Origin: AP-15 sp963772965
Lineage (GTDB): Bacteria; Pseudomonadota; Alphaproteobacteria; ATCC43930; CGMCC-115725
Reading direction: 5' to 3'
DNA length: 64,000 nucleotides
Assembly (NCBI GenBank): GCA_963772965.1
Contig: CAVYZU010000003.1
Location: 62,001-126,000 of the forward strand
In this document: positions 26,411 through 35,059 of the stretch, piece after piece
Numbering within the stretch: the stretch's first letter is position 1
Layout of the letters: the number at the start of each line of letters is the position of its first letter
Made by a program: the position numbers and the translations under genes
Notes under the pieces: generated by a model
What the model was told of the DNA's origin: nothing
The model's database searches: none
Seen by the model: the letters and a program-made list of their open reading frames with translations, nothing else

Positions 26411-26956
26411 GTGGCGACCAAAGCAAGCACTAAGGCGGAGCGCAAAACACGTCGGCCGCAAGAAAACAAGCGAAACAAGAGCCAGAGCTCATCCAGCGCT
26501 TCTATTCCTTCGAAGGACGCCCTCGAATTGTTGGAGGAGGATCACCGAAAAGTCGAAGAGTTATTTGACGAGTACGATGAGGCGGAAGGAGATGACGAGC
26601 GCCGCGGAGAGCTCGCTAAGCAGATTTGCCGTGAGTTGACGGTGCACGCGGAAATCGAGGAAGAAATCTTTTACCCGCGCGCCCGCGAGGCTACCAAAGA
26701 CAACGAACTGATCGACGAGGCAATTGTCGAGCATGCGAGTGTTAAGCACCTGATCGGAGAAATCGAGGAAATGGAGCCGGGGGACGATCTATTCGACGCC
26801 AGGATCCGGGTCCTCGAGGAAATGGTCAAACGGCACATTCAGGAAGAGGAAGAGGAGCTTTTCCCGGAGCTGACTTCCGCCGGCATGGACACGAGCGCCG
26901 TCGGGCAAGAGCTTGCCCGGCGCAAGCAAGAATTGATGGCCGAAATGCCGGAGTAA
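26411..26956 (+). CDS. Hemerythrin HHE cation-binding domain protein
   Basis: Non-heme di-iron four-helix protein, 181 residues, from GTG 26411. The first 35 residues are a Lys/Arg/Ser-rich low-complexity tail. The HHE core follows, with histidines placed as metal ligands: LLEEDHRKVEELFDEYDEAE, RELTVHAEIEEEIFYPRARE, IVEHASVKHLIGEIEEME and MVKRHIQEEEEELFPELTSA. Proteins of this type are linked to oxygen, nitric oxide or iron stress in bacteria. It follows yihY by 106 bases with its own candidate stress promoter. The basic tail could bind nucleic acid; that is speculation. Confidence 0.88.
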   Translation: MATKASTKAERKTRRPQENKRNKSQSSSSASIPSKDALELLEEDHRKVEELFDEYDEAEGDDERRGELAKQICRELTVHAEIEEEIFYPRAREATKDNELIDEAIVEHASVKHLIGEIEEMEPGDDLFDARIRVLEEMVKRHIQEEEEELFPELTSAGMDTSAVGQELARRKQELMAEMPE

Positions 26957-27211
26957 ATCGGGCGGGGACCCCGGGTCCCATCCCTCCAGCGCGTACCCGC
27001 CCGGGACGCCAATGCTCGACACCATGGCTGTCCTGGGCGGCAATTCTTCCGGATTTCGACATCAGGCCATCACCGGCCACCGCGACCTGTTGAACACCGT
27101 TGCGGCGATCATAGCCACTCAGAATTATTGTGCGGGAATATTCGTGTCGCCGCAAAATAACGGCTATGGCGATAGGTGCGAGATTGCGGAGCAATCGGCG
27201 GGAGATCGAGG

Positions 27212-28480
27212 ATGGCGACACGTGCTGATGTAATCGTTCTCGGAGCGGGAATGGTGGGCGTCAGCGTTGCATTGCATTTACAAAAGCGCGGCCGGGATGT
27301 CGTTCTCGTCGATCGGAGGGCGCCCGGCGAGGAAACCAGCTACGGCAACGCCGGCCTGATCCAGCGCGAGGCAGTCATCCCGTACACATTCCCGCGCGAA
27401 TTTGGCCAGATCCTCAGCTACGCGATGAACAATCGCCGCGACGCCGTCTATCATTTGTCGGCATTACCGCGTCTGGCGCCTTGGCTCTTTCGCTATTGGC
27501 AGAATGCGACACCCGAACGCGTCGAGCGGTCGATGCGGGCGCTCGGCCCGCTAATGGCGCAATGCGTCGCCGAACACGACGCCCTGACCGCCGAGGCCGG
27601 CGTTGCCGCGCAAACCCTCGTTCATCACAACGGTTGGCTCAATTGTTGGCGCACCGAGGAGGGGCTGCATGCGGCGACCGCGGATGCGCACCGGCTCGAC
27701 GATTACGGCGTCGACTACACGGTGCTGACGAGCGCGCAGCTGCACGAGCTCGAACCGCATGTGTCGGAAGCGATCATCGGCGCAATTCATTTCCGCGGCT
27801 CGCCGGCCTCCTCCGATCCCGGCATGCTGACCAAGTCCTATGCCGATCTCTTTACCCGCAAAGGCGGGCATCTGCACAAAGGCGACGCGCGTCGTCTTGT
27901 ATCGGAGCCCTCGGGCTGGAGCATCCCTACAGAGCCCGGCTTGATCGCGGCGCGCGACGCGGTGGTGGCGCTTGGTCCCTGGTCGGACGATGTCTTTCGG
28001 CCGCTCGGCTACAAAATCCCGTTAGCGGTCAAGCGCGGCTACCACATGCATTATGGCGCACAAGGCAATGCGACGCTCGGCCATCCGGTGCGCGATGCCG
28101 AGGGCGGGTATGCGCTGGCGCCGATGAGCAAGGGAATTCGCCTGACGACTGGGGTCGAGTTTGCCGATCGGGACGCACCGCCGAGCCCGGTCCAGCTGGC
28201 TCGCGACGAGCCGTTGGCGCGCGAAATATTTCCGCTCGCCGATCGGCTGGAGCCCGAACCGTGGATCGGCCGGCGGCCGTGTCTCCCCGACATGGTCCCG
28301 GTGATCGGCAAAGGCGAGCGGCATCAGGGCCTGTGGTTCGCCTTTGGCCACGCGCATCACGGTTTTACGCTGGGTCCGGTGACCGGGCGGCTGCTCGCCG
28401 AGATCATGACCGGGGAGAAGCCATTCACGGATCCTTCGCCTTACGCCGCCAGCCGGTTTTGGAACGGCGCCGCGCGATAG
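27212..28480 (+). CDS. FAD-dependent D-amino-acid dehydrogenase-like oxidoreductase (DadA family)
   Basis: Flavoprotein of the DAO superfamily that probably deaminates a D-amino acid or related amine. ATG 27212 has GGAGATCGAGG directly upstream and gives 422 residues; the frame opens 12 codons earlier. The FAD-binding beta-alpha-beta is DVIVLGAGMVGVSVALHLQK with a following acidic VVLVDRR. DadA-like features are ETSYGNAGLIQREAVIPYTF, WLFRYWQNATPERVERS and the C-terminal FAD contact GLWFAFGHAHHGFTLGPVTG. Downstream is a convergent E1 alpha/beta pair. Sarcosine and glycine oxidases share this fold, so substrate is not settled. Confidence 0.88.
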   Translation: MATRADVIVLGAGMVGVSVALHLQKRGRDVVLVDRRAPGEETSYGNAGLIQREAVIPYTFPREFGQILSYAMNNRRDAVYHLSALPRLAPWLFRYWQNATPERVERSMRALGPLMAQCVAEHDALTAEAGVAAQTLVHHNGWLNCWRTEEGLHAATADAHRLDDYGVDYTVLTSAQLHELEPHVSEAIIGAIHFRGSPASSDPGMLTKSYADLFTRKGGHLHKGDARRLVSEPSGWSIPTEPGLIAARDAVVALGPWSDDVFRPLGYKIPLAVKRGYHMHYGAQGNATLGHPVRDAEGGYALAPMSKGIRLTTGVEFADRDAPPSPVQLARDEPLAREIFPLADRLEPEPWIGRRPCLPDMVPVIGKGERHQGLWFAFGHAHHGFTLGPVTGRLLAEIMTGEKPFTDPSPYAASRFWNGAAR

Positions 28481-28543
28481 GATCGAATTGCGGCGTTGCG
28501 TTTTTGGGCGGCCCCCGTGGAGCGGGTCGCAGTTGCGACTCGC

Positions 28544-29521
28544 TCAGGCTGCTGCGGCGGGGCGGTGCGCTTCGAGCACCTCGCGGATCCCGGCGATGAT
28601 CCGGTTGCGGTCTGGGAACACGTGGTTTTCGAGGATCGGGGTATAGGGTATCGGCACCTGCAACGCGCAGACTCGCTTTACCGGCGCTTGCAGCCGGGCG
28701 AAGGTCGCGGCGTCCTCGGTGACAACGGCCGCGATCTCGGCCGAGAAGCCGGCGGTCGGCCCGGCCTCATCGGCGATCACGAGGCGACCGGTTTTCTGCA
28801 CCGAGCGGCGGATCGTTTCCCGATCCAACGGCACCAAAGTGCGCGGATCGACGATCTCGACCGAGACCCCTTCCTTCGCGAGTTCCTCGGCCGCGGCCAA
28901 TGCCTCGTGCACCAGCCAGGCGAGGGCGACCACGGTTACGTCACTGCCCTCGCGCTTGATGTCGGCTTGGCCGAGCGGGATCGTGTAATCCTCATCCGGC
29001 ACCGGCCCCTTGCGCCCCATCAGCCGGCTCGACTCGAACGAGATTACCGGGTTGTTGTCGCGGATCGCGGTCTTTAACAGCCCTTTAATGTCGTGAGGTG
29101 TCGACGGCAGAAACATCTTCAATCCGGCGACATTCATAAACATCGAATAGGGCGACTGCGAGTGCTGTGCCGCGACCTGGCCGCCGCCGCCGACCGACGC
29201 CCGATAAAGGATCGGAAAATTCACCTGGCCGCCGAACATGTAGTGGATCTTGGCGGCCTGGTTGACGATCTGGTCCATCGCGACAAAGCAAAACGTCACC
29301 TGCCGCCAATCGACGATCGGACGAAATCCGCAGCCCGCGGCCCCGATCGCCATGCCGGTCAATGCCGCTTCGGTGATCGGCGTCGCCTTGATGCGCTCCG
29401 GGCCGAACTCGCGCAGCAATGGCGGCAGCGCGTCGGTCGACATGTAAAAGATCTTGGGATCGCGCCGCATCTCCTCGGCGATCGCTTCAAGCGCCGCCTC
29501 GTTATACGTCAGCTCTCGCAT
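28544..29521 (-). CDS. TPP-dependent 2-oxoacid/acetoin dehydrogenase E1, beta subunit
   Basis: Beta chain of an E1 alpha2beta2 decarboxylase acting on pyruvate, acetoin or a branched 2-oxoacid. The 325-residue length is standard. Signatures are TPITEAALTGMAIGAAGCGF, GGQVNFPILYRASVGGGGQV, AAQHSQSPYSMFMNVAGLKM, NNPVISFESSRLMG, VEIVDPRTLVPLDRETIRRS and a C-terminal RVCALQVPIPYTPILENHVF. It begins 15 bases after the alpha-subunit stop, so they are co-transcribed. No E2 or E3 gene follows, so the complex partners are elsewhere or this E1 acts with a shared E2. Confidence 0.9.
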   Translation of the reverse strand: MRELTYNEAALEAIAEEMRRDPKIFYMSTDALPPLLREFGPERIKATPITEAALTGMAIGAAGCGFRPIVDWRQVTFCFVAMDQIVNQAAKIHYMFGGQVNFPILYRASVGGGGQVAAQHSQSPYSMFMNVAGLKMFLPSTPHDIKGLLKTAIRDNNPVISFESSRLMGRKGPVPDEDYTIPLGQADIKREGSDVTVVALAWLVHEALAAAEELAKEGVSVEIVDPRTLVPLDRETIRRSVQKTGRLVIADEAGPTAGFSAEIAAVVTEDAATFARLQAPVKRVCALQVPIPYTPILENHVFPDRNRIIAGIREVLEAHRPAAAA

Positions 29522-29536
29522 CGTCCGCTCCCAGCG

Positions 29537-30472
29537 TTAAGCCGCAAAGACGTCGTCGGTCGCCTGGTCGGGCGCCGGGAACGGGCTTGCCTCGGCAAAG
29601 GCGATTGCGGCGTCGAGCGCGCCGGTGATCTCGCGCTCCATCTTCTGCAGTTCGGCATCGTCGAGATAGCCCTGCTCGCGCAGCCGCCGCGTCAATTGCG
29701 CGATCGGGTCCTTCCCCCTCCACGCCTCGATCTCCGCCGCGTCGCGCGGATCGGGCTGTCCGCGGCGCTCCGTGTGGGCGCGCTGGCGGTAGGTCTTGCA
29801 TTCGATCAAGCTCGGCCCGCCACCCGAGCGCGCCCGATCGACAGCGCGGCTCGCCGCCTGATAGACCGCAAAGATGTCGTTGCCGTCGACAACGACCCCC
29901 GGAATGCCATAACCGGCGGCGCGCGCCGCAACATCGCCGAGCGCGTGGGTCGCGGCGGCCGCGGTCTGCGCCGCGTACATGTTGTTTTCGCAGACATAGA
30001 GCATCGGCAACTTCCAGGTTGCCGCGATATTGAGGCATTCGTGAAACGGCCCGGCATTCGACGCGCCATCGCCAAAAAACGACACCGCGACCCCGCCGTT
30101 GCCTTCCATCTGCGCCGCCAGGGCGGCGCCGGTGATAATCGAGATCCCCCCTGCGACGATGCCGTTCGCGCCGAGCATGCCGATCTCGAAATCGGCGATG
30201 TGCATTGAGCCGCCCTTGCCCTTGCAATAGCCGGTCTGCCGGCCGTAGAGCTCAGCCATCATCCGGTTGAGATCGGCGCCCTTAGCAATGCAATGGCCGT
30301 GGCCGCGATGCGTCGAGATGATCCGGTCGGTGCGTTCGAGCGCCGAGCAGACGCCGACCGCGACCGCCTCCTCGCCGATATAGCAATGCACGACGCCATA
30401 GATCTTGCCGGCCAGATAGTCGGCCGAGGCGCGCTCCTCAAAGCGGCGGATCGTCAGCATCCGGCGCAGCAT
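29537..30472 (-). CDS. TPP-dependent 2-oxoacid/acetoin dehydrogenase E1, alpha subunit
   Basis: Alpha chain binding thiamine diphosphate. From ATG 30472 (MLRRMLTIRRFEERASADYL) there are 311 residues, slightly short of the usual 320-340. The HRGHGHCIAKGADLNRMMAE region and the TPP motif (VSFFGDGASNAGPFHECLNI with later VCENNMYA) are intact. The frame stays open upstream (ATNLPPEQQRQ is family-like) but contains no ATG or GTG before low-complexity 15-base repeats. A different frame has an ATG at 30600 leading into the same repeats, so the true start may be upstream with a frame slip between. It precedes the beta subunit in an operon. Confidence 0.88.
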   Translation of the reverse strand: MLRRMLTIRRFEERASADYLAGKIYGVVHCYIGEEAVAVGVCSALERTDRIISTHRGHGHCIAKGADLNRMMAELYGRQTGYCKGKGGSMHIADFEIGMLGANGIVAGGISIITGAALAAQMEGNGGVAVSFFGDGASNAGPFHECLNIAATWKLPMLYVCENNMYAAQTAAAATHALGDVAARAAGYGIPGVVVDGNDIFAVYQAASRAVDRARSGGGPSLIECKTYRQRAHTERRGQPDPRDAAEIEAWRGKDPIAQLTRRLREQGYLDDAELQKMEREITGALDAAIAFAEASPFPAPDQATDDVFAA

Positions 30473-30507
30473 TTGGCGCTGCTGCTCGGGCGGCAGGTTT
30501 GTCGCCT

Positions 30508-30552
30508 GGCTTTGGGGTGACGGGCTTTGGGTTGAGAGGCTTTGAGTTGAGA
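30508..30552. repeat. Three tandem 15-base units at the 5' edge of the E1 alpha gene
   Basis: Adjacent units GGCTTTGGGGTGACG, GGCTTTGGGTTGAGA and GGCTTTGAGTTGAGA fill 30508-30552. Fifteen bases is five codons, so copy-number change would keep frame: in the E1 alpha frame the minus strand reads SLSTQ-SLSTQ-SPSPQ, and in another it reads LNSKP-LNPKP-VTPKP. Confidence 0.75.
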
Positions 30553-30665
30553 GACTCGATGGGGGTGCGATCCCTCCAGGCCGGTCGAGTTTTTTGCATG
30601 ATGCGCCGCCCCCGCCACGACGGCAACCGCAACCTCGCCCCGTCCGTTCCCACCGCCCTTAGAAG

Positions 30666-30839
30666 GAATTCCCGTCGAACCGGGAATTAACCGCGAATTT
30701 TCAGGCTAGACGCATTCCGGGCGCCAGATTGATCATGAAAATCAATAGCTTGAAGCGAATTCTCGTGGTCACTTAACCGGGAATTTTTGCGGCGGTAACC
30801 GGGAATATTTTCCAGCTAACCGGGAAATCACGGGAATTT
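30666..30839. repeat. Phased direct repeats of AACCGGGAA in an intergenic region
   Basis: The 30601-31056 stretch has no credible gene. Inside it, AACCG(G/C)GAA(T) occurs at 30678, 30689, 30775, 30797 and 30818 in the same orientation, and CGGGAATTT again at 30831. Spacings of 11, 86, 22 and 21 bases are close to whole helical turns. The first copy is also the right arm of an inverted repeat (GAATTCCCG, 30667-30675, against CGGGAATT, 30681-30688). Could be a protein-binding array or a dispersed repeat family. Confidence 0.55.
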
Positions 30840-31056
30840 CGTCCCAGTGCCGCCGGGACCGCCTGCAGTCTGGAAGATCGCACACAAGTTTGGCGACATT
30901 GCGGAGGGTACGACCCAGCCGCCAGTGCTGCTTAGAGGTTCGATGATAGCCCGCCATCTGCAGCTGATCCAAACGGCCGGAGTTGCGCCTCAAGCGACAT
31001 TCCTCTTCATGTCAGAGGATCGTTGGGTAGCCCAGAAGCGGTAGGTTGCGCCAGAC

Positions 31057-33873
31057 TTATGCTAGCTCGTCGAGCAGCCTCTTCGCTTCTTTCAGATCGG
31101 CGGTATCGAAGCCCTCGGTGAACCAGCCGTAGACCGGCGCGAGCAGGTCGCGGGCTGCGACGCGGCGACGCTGGTCGCGCCACAGTCGGGCAAGGCTCGC
31201 GGCGGCGCGCAGCTCCCACATCTTGGCTTCCTGCTCTCGGGCGATGCCCAGGGCCTTGCAATACAGTTCCTCAGCGGCTTCAGGATGGCCTTGCCGTAGC
31301 AGCAGCCAGCCTCTCTGCCGATCGAGCTCCGCGACGAACCAGCGCTCTCCTGTCCTTTCGATGAGCTGAGCCGCTTGATCCAACTGGGCCGCGCCTTGTT
31401 CGATCTGACCTGCGATCTCACATGCCCCGGCCAAGAAGGCGATATACAAGGGCATCCACGCCGTGGCCCCAGTGGCACAGTAAGCGCGCATACCAGCACG
31501 CAGAAGAGACAGGCCCTCAGTCACGTCCGCATTCTTGGCATTGAGCCACCCACGGAAGATCGCTCCCGTGGCACGATAGAAAGGGAAACCCTGATCGATC
31601 GCGAACGCAACCAAGCCGTCCGCCCGCTGCTCCAAGCCTATATCGTCGCCGATGATTGACAGCAGAAGGGCGTCGATCCCCAAGCTCATGGCCAAACTCG
31701 GCGGGTGAGGCAGTCTCTGCGCCTCGGCAATCGCCTTGCCGCTCCGTGCCAACGCCTGGTCGGGAAAGCCGAGACAAAAGAGGACGATCCCCAAAGCCGC
31801 CTGTGCTGCCAATTGCGGGTGGATTCCGGTCTGACGCACAAGCGCGTGATGGGCGTTCGGATCGTAAAGCGCGAGCACCGTTTCGAGGTGCGATCGGGAT
31901 GAGGCAAAGCTGCCGGCAAACATCAGGTTTCGACCGGAGGAGTAGTGACCCATTACGAGCCCGGCGGAATCGTTCCGTCGACGGCTCAGCTGCAGCAAGT
32001 CCTCGGCGAGAGACTGCGCCTGATCCAATTCGCCACGATGCGCGTGATAGCGGGACTGCCCGCAGGGCACCTGAATGAACTCCGCGGGGGAACCGAGCTG
32101 TTCCCACAACTGCCGCGCGCGAGCGTAGGCCTGGCCCGTCTCCGGCGCGGCGGAGCCTTTGACGACATTCAACAACGCGCCCAAAGCGCTGGAAAATTCG
32201 AGCTCCTTTTGACGACGTTCGGGGATGTCGGGCAACAGCGCCAGCTGGTCCAGCCCCTTTTGAAACTGCGCAGCCGCTTCCGCCATCGCCGAGCGGGCGA
32301 CGGACCGGTGACCGGCCTTGCCCCAAAAGGCGACAGCCTTTTCGACCAGACCGGCCTCTGCGTAATGCTGCGCGAAGAGCTCAGGCTGAGTCTCCATCAG
32401 CTCGGGGGAGTGTGCTGCGAGCGTTTCTGCAGTCCGCGCGTGCAAGTACTGCCGGGCATTGCGCAACAGGCTGCCATGCGCCGTGTCCTGCACCAGCGCG
32501 TGCTTAAAGCTGTAGACCGCGTCGGGCAGCGTGCCACGCTGGAAGACCAGCTCGGAAGCGACGAGTTGGCCGAAAGCCGCTTGCAGGTCGTCCTCGGGAA
32601 GTCGGGAGACGGCGCGCACCAGCGCGTAGGAAAACTGGCGCCCAATCGCCGCGCCGATCTGCGCCACCGGCCGTGCGGAGGCCAGGCGGTCCAGCCGCGC
32701 CAATAGCGAGGCGTGCAGGGTCATAGGGATCGCAAGCGACTGCAACGGGCGGTCGAGCACGTAGCGATCGTTCTCCTCGCGCAGCAAACCGCTCTCCAAG
32801 ACGCTCTTGGTCAATTCTTCGACAAACAGCGGCACGCCGTCGGTGCGGTCGGCAATCTGCGAGACGACCTCGTCGGGCAACATCTTGCTACCGGCAATCT
32901 GCGCTACCAAAGCGGTGCGGTCACGCCGGTCCAGACGGTTGAGAGCCAGCATGCCGACTTGCGGCTGGCCGGTCCAAGACGGCTGAAACTCGGGGCGGAA
33001 CGTCACGATCAGCAGCACCGGCAGGCTGCGGACATTTTCGACGGTGAGGTCGAGCAGCTCCCGCGAGGTGGGGTCGAGCCAATGCGCATCCTCCCATACC
33101 GCGACCACGGGCTTTTCGTGCACCAGCCCCTTGAGCTGGCGAATCAAAGCCTCCAGCGTCTTTTCCTTTTTCCGCTGCGGACTGAGATTTGGCAGAGGGT
33201 GATGCTCCGCAGCCGGCAATGACATGAGGTCGGCGAGCAACGCGACATCCTCGTCCGGTGGGGCGGCGCGGGCCAGCAAAGCCTCGAGTTTCTCCCACTT
33301 TAACGCAGGAGGATCCTCGCGCGCGAACCCGGCCGCCCGGCCGAGCTGGTCGATGATCGGGAACAGCGCGCTGTCCTGGTGATAAGGCGAGCAGAAATAG
33401 CGCAAGCGGAGATGCGGCTCGGCGTGCAGGCGCTCTTCAAATGCCGCCGTGACGCGCGATTTGCCGACGCCCGCCTCGCCCGAGACCAGTATGATTTGGC
33501 CGTCGCCCGTCTTGGCACGTTCCCAACGGCGCAGCAGCAGGTCGATCTCTTCGTCGCGACCAACCAGCGGGGTCAATTCCGATCCGCGCAAGGCCTCGAA
33601 GCGGCTCGCCACCACGCTCTCACCCAGCACCTGCCAACGGCGTATTGGCTCGGCGTCGCTGTTTGCATCGAGTGCGCCAAGGTCGCGGCAATCGAACAGA
33701 TTCCCGATCAGGCGGCAGGTCGCCGGCTCGATCATCACGGAGTCCGGTCGCGCCGATACCCGCAACCGCACCGCCAAGTCTGGAGCGTCTCCGACAATCC
33801 CATGTCCCGGACTTCGCCGACACCGACGAGATCGCCGACGATGACCATTCCCGTCGCTATCCCGATCCGGCAT
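31057..33873 (-). CDS. Cyclase-ATPase-TPR regulator, C-terminal part of a frameshift-split gene
   Basis: Large signalling ATPase. The true homology begins at GIVGDAPDLAVRLRVSARPD (about residue 25), which is the end of a class III cyclase domain; earlier residues are out-of-frame. Then comes an AAA/STAND ATPase: LVGRDEEIDLLLRRWERAK, Walker A VSGEAGVGKSRV, Walker B VVAVWEDAHWLDP, LIVTFRPEFQPSW. The last 450 or so residues are TPR-like helices (LFAQHYAEAGLVEKAVAFWG, GELDQAQSLAEDLLQLSRRR) and end KRLLDELA. One base appears missing at about 33799 in the gene that starts at 34754; restoring it gives a single protein of about 1230 residues. Such proteins integrate ligand binding, nucleotide hydrolysis and protein contacts. 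Confidence 0.85.
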   Translation of the reverse strand: MPDRDSDGNGHRRRSRRCRRSPGHGIVGDAPDLAVRLRVSARPDSVMIEPATCRLIGNLFDCRDLGALDANSDAEPIRRWQVLGESVVASRFEALRGSELTPLVGRDEEIDLLLRRWERAKTGDGQIILVSGEAGVGKSRVTAAFEERLHAEPHLRLRYFCSPYHQDSALFPIIDQLGRAAGFAREDPPALKWEKLEALLARAAPPDEDVALLADLMSLPAAEHHPLPNLSPQRKKEKTLEALIRQLKGLVHEKPVVAVWEDAHWLDPTSRELLDLTVENVRSLPVLLIVTFRPEFQPSWTGQPQVGMLALNRLDRRDRTALVAQIAGSKMLPDEVVSQIADRTDGVPLFVEELTKSVLESGLLREENDRYVLDRPLQSLAIPMTLHASLLARLDRLASARPVAQIGAAIGRQFSYALVRAVSRLPEDDLQAAFGQLVASELVFQRGTLPDAVYSFKHALVQDTAHGSLLRNARQYLHARTAETLAAHSPELMETQPELFAQHYAEAGLVEKAVAFWGKAGHRSVARSAMAEAAAQFQKGLDQLALLPDIPERRQKELEFSSALGALLNVVKGSAAPETGQAYARARQLWEQLGSPAEFIQVPCGQSRYHAHRGELDQAQSLAEDLLQLSRRRNDSAGLVMGHYSSGRNLMFAGSFASSRSHLETVLALYDPNAHHALVRQTGIHPQLAAQAALGIVLFCLGFPDQALARSGKAIAEAQRLPHPPSLAMSLGIDALLLSIIGDDIGLEQRADGLVAFAIDQGFPFYRATGAIFRGWLNAKNADVTEGLSLLRAGMRAYCATGATAWMPLYIAFLAGACEIAGQIEQGAAQLDQAAQLIERTGERWFVAELDRQRGWLLLRQGHPEAAEELYCKALGIAREQEAKMWELRAAASLARLWRDQRRRVAARDLLAPVYGWFTEGFDTADLKEAKRLLDELA

Positions 33874-34754
33874 CGCATCGGCGCATCGGTATCGGGTCTA
33901 AGGGTCCTGACCGCCGCACATAATTCGAGCCCCGCGCGGATCGCCTGCTCGGCGTCGTGTTCGTGTGCCACGGGATAGCCGAAAAGGACGAGGACGGTAT
34001 TCCCGAAATGGCTGGCGATAAACCCGATGTGGCGACTGGCGATCTCCGAGACGCAGCGCTGAAAGGCGCCGATCGCTTCGAGCAAATTCTCGAGACCGTT
34101 CCCGTCGGCTCGCGCCGCCACGCCGATCGCTTCGCACGACATGGCGGTAATTTGCCGACGTTCGGCTTCATCATGCTTCCTGACCCACATCCGGTCGGCA
34201 GGTCCTAGCTGCACCTGCTGCGCGACTTGGAGGCCGAGCCGCGTCTTGCCGAACTCTCCCTCACGGATCGGCGTAACCAGACGATCGGTCGTCACGAGGT
34301 CCGTCACCTCGGAGACCGCGGCCTCTCGGCCGATCAGTTCGGCTTCACTCTCGGAGAGGCCGGTCGCAGGGCGGGGCGGGGCGGGAACGGCCAAGGGCGC
34401 GGGAACCTGTCGCGCGCTGACGCCTGCCCCGAGCTCGCGGATCTCGCCGGCGAATTGGTAGCCTTGCCCGGAAACCGTCTGGATCAGGTCGCGGTCCGCC
34501 CCGAGGGCCTTGCGCAGCGCCCAAATCTCATTCTGCAGCCGGTTTTCCTCGACGATCCGGCCCGGCCAGATCCGGCTCAGCAGCTCGTCCTTGCCGACCA
34601 CAGCTCCTGGCGCCTCGATCAAGGCCAAAAGCAGGTCGAAGGCGCGTCCGCCGAGCCTTATCGGCCGGCCTTCGGCGAGCAATTGGCGGCGATGCGGCAA
34701 GATGCTGAAGTGGCCAAATTCGATGATCGCCGGCGGATCAGACAGGCGAACCAT
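33735..34754 (-). CDS. Winged-helix / degenerate class III cyclase, N-terminal part of the split regulator
   Basis: Starts at ATG 34754. Residues about 10-105 are an OmpR-type winged-helix DNA-binding domain (LLAEGRPIRLGGRAFDLLLA, GKDELLSRIWPG, QTVSGQGYQFAGEI). Next is a short relic of an NTPase start, LIGREAAVSEVTDLVTTDRL then REGEFGKTRLGLQVA, with a degraded P-loop. Then a class III adenylate/guanylate cyclase domain begins at ERRQITAMSCEAIG. Its two metal aspartates look replaced: CEAIG where CDLVG is usual, and HFGNTVLVLFGYP where MGDGVLV is usual. It runs through CRIGIATGMVIVGDLVGVGE to DMG and then shifts out of frame, giving a false end at 33735. The rest is in the 31057-33873 frame. 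Confidence 0.82.
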   Translation of the reverse strand: MVRLSDPPAIIEFGHFSILPHRRQLLAEGRPIRLGGRAFDLLLALIEAPGAVVGKDELLSRIWPGRIVEENRLQNEIWALRKALGADRDLIQTVSGQGYQFAGEIRELGAGVSARQVPAPLAVPAPPRPATGLSESEAELIGREAAVSEVTDLVTTDRLVTPIREGEFGKTRLGLQVAQQVQLGPADRMWVRKHDEAERRQITAMSCEAIGVAARADGNGLENLLEAIGAFQRCVSEIASRHIGFIASHFGNTVLVLFGYPVAHEHDAEQAIRAGLELCAAVRTLRPDTDAPMRCRIGIATGMVIVGDLVGVGEVRDMGLSETLQTWRCGCGYRRDRTP

Positions 34755-35059
34755 GGTCAGCGATTGTAAACCATATTACCGGGGGAAATCATTGACTTTC
34801 GCAGGCCGCAGGCGCTGCCGGCGAGCCCTATCGGCCGGCCGTGGGCCAAGATTGCGAAACGCCCGGCCGTCATCATCGCGGGCAGGGTCAGAGACGCCAA
34901 CGACGGGCGATGACTGTCACCAATATTTTCAAAGAAAATCACAGATTTTCGAATTAGCCCCCGTATCTGGGGCTGCATACGTTGTCGATGCAGCCAACCT
35001 GGCCGCAAGCAGCCGCGGCAGCAGAACCGACTTCCGCCGCAAAATCAAAGGAGATCAGA
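34755..35059. other. Intergenic region upstream of the duplicated-domain protein gene
   Basis: About 305 bases. The right half is AT-rich (ATATTTTCAAAGAAAATCAC near 34922) and ends in a clear Shine-Dalgarno (AAAGGAGATCAGA) for ATG 35060. The ORF frame that extends upstream to 34982 has no homology. No terminator or convincing promoter hexamers are seen. Confidence 0.45.

Noticed and set aside
27481..28599. A 372-codon plus-strand frame overlapping the DadA-like gene
   Set aside because: Second-frame shadow, Arg/Ala-rich, without any family signature.
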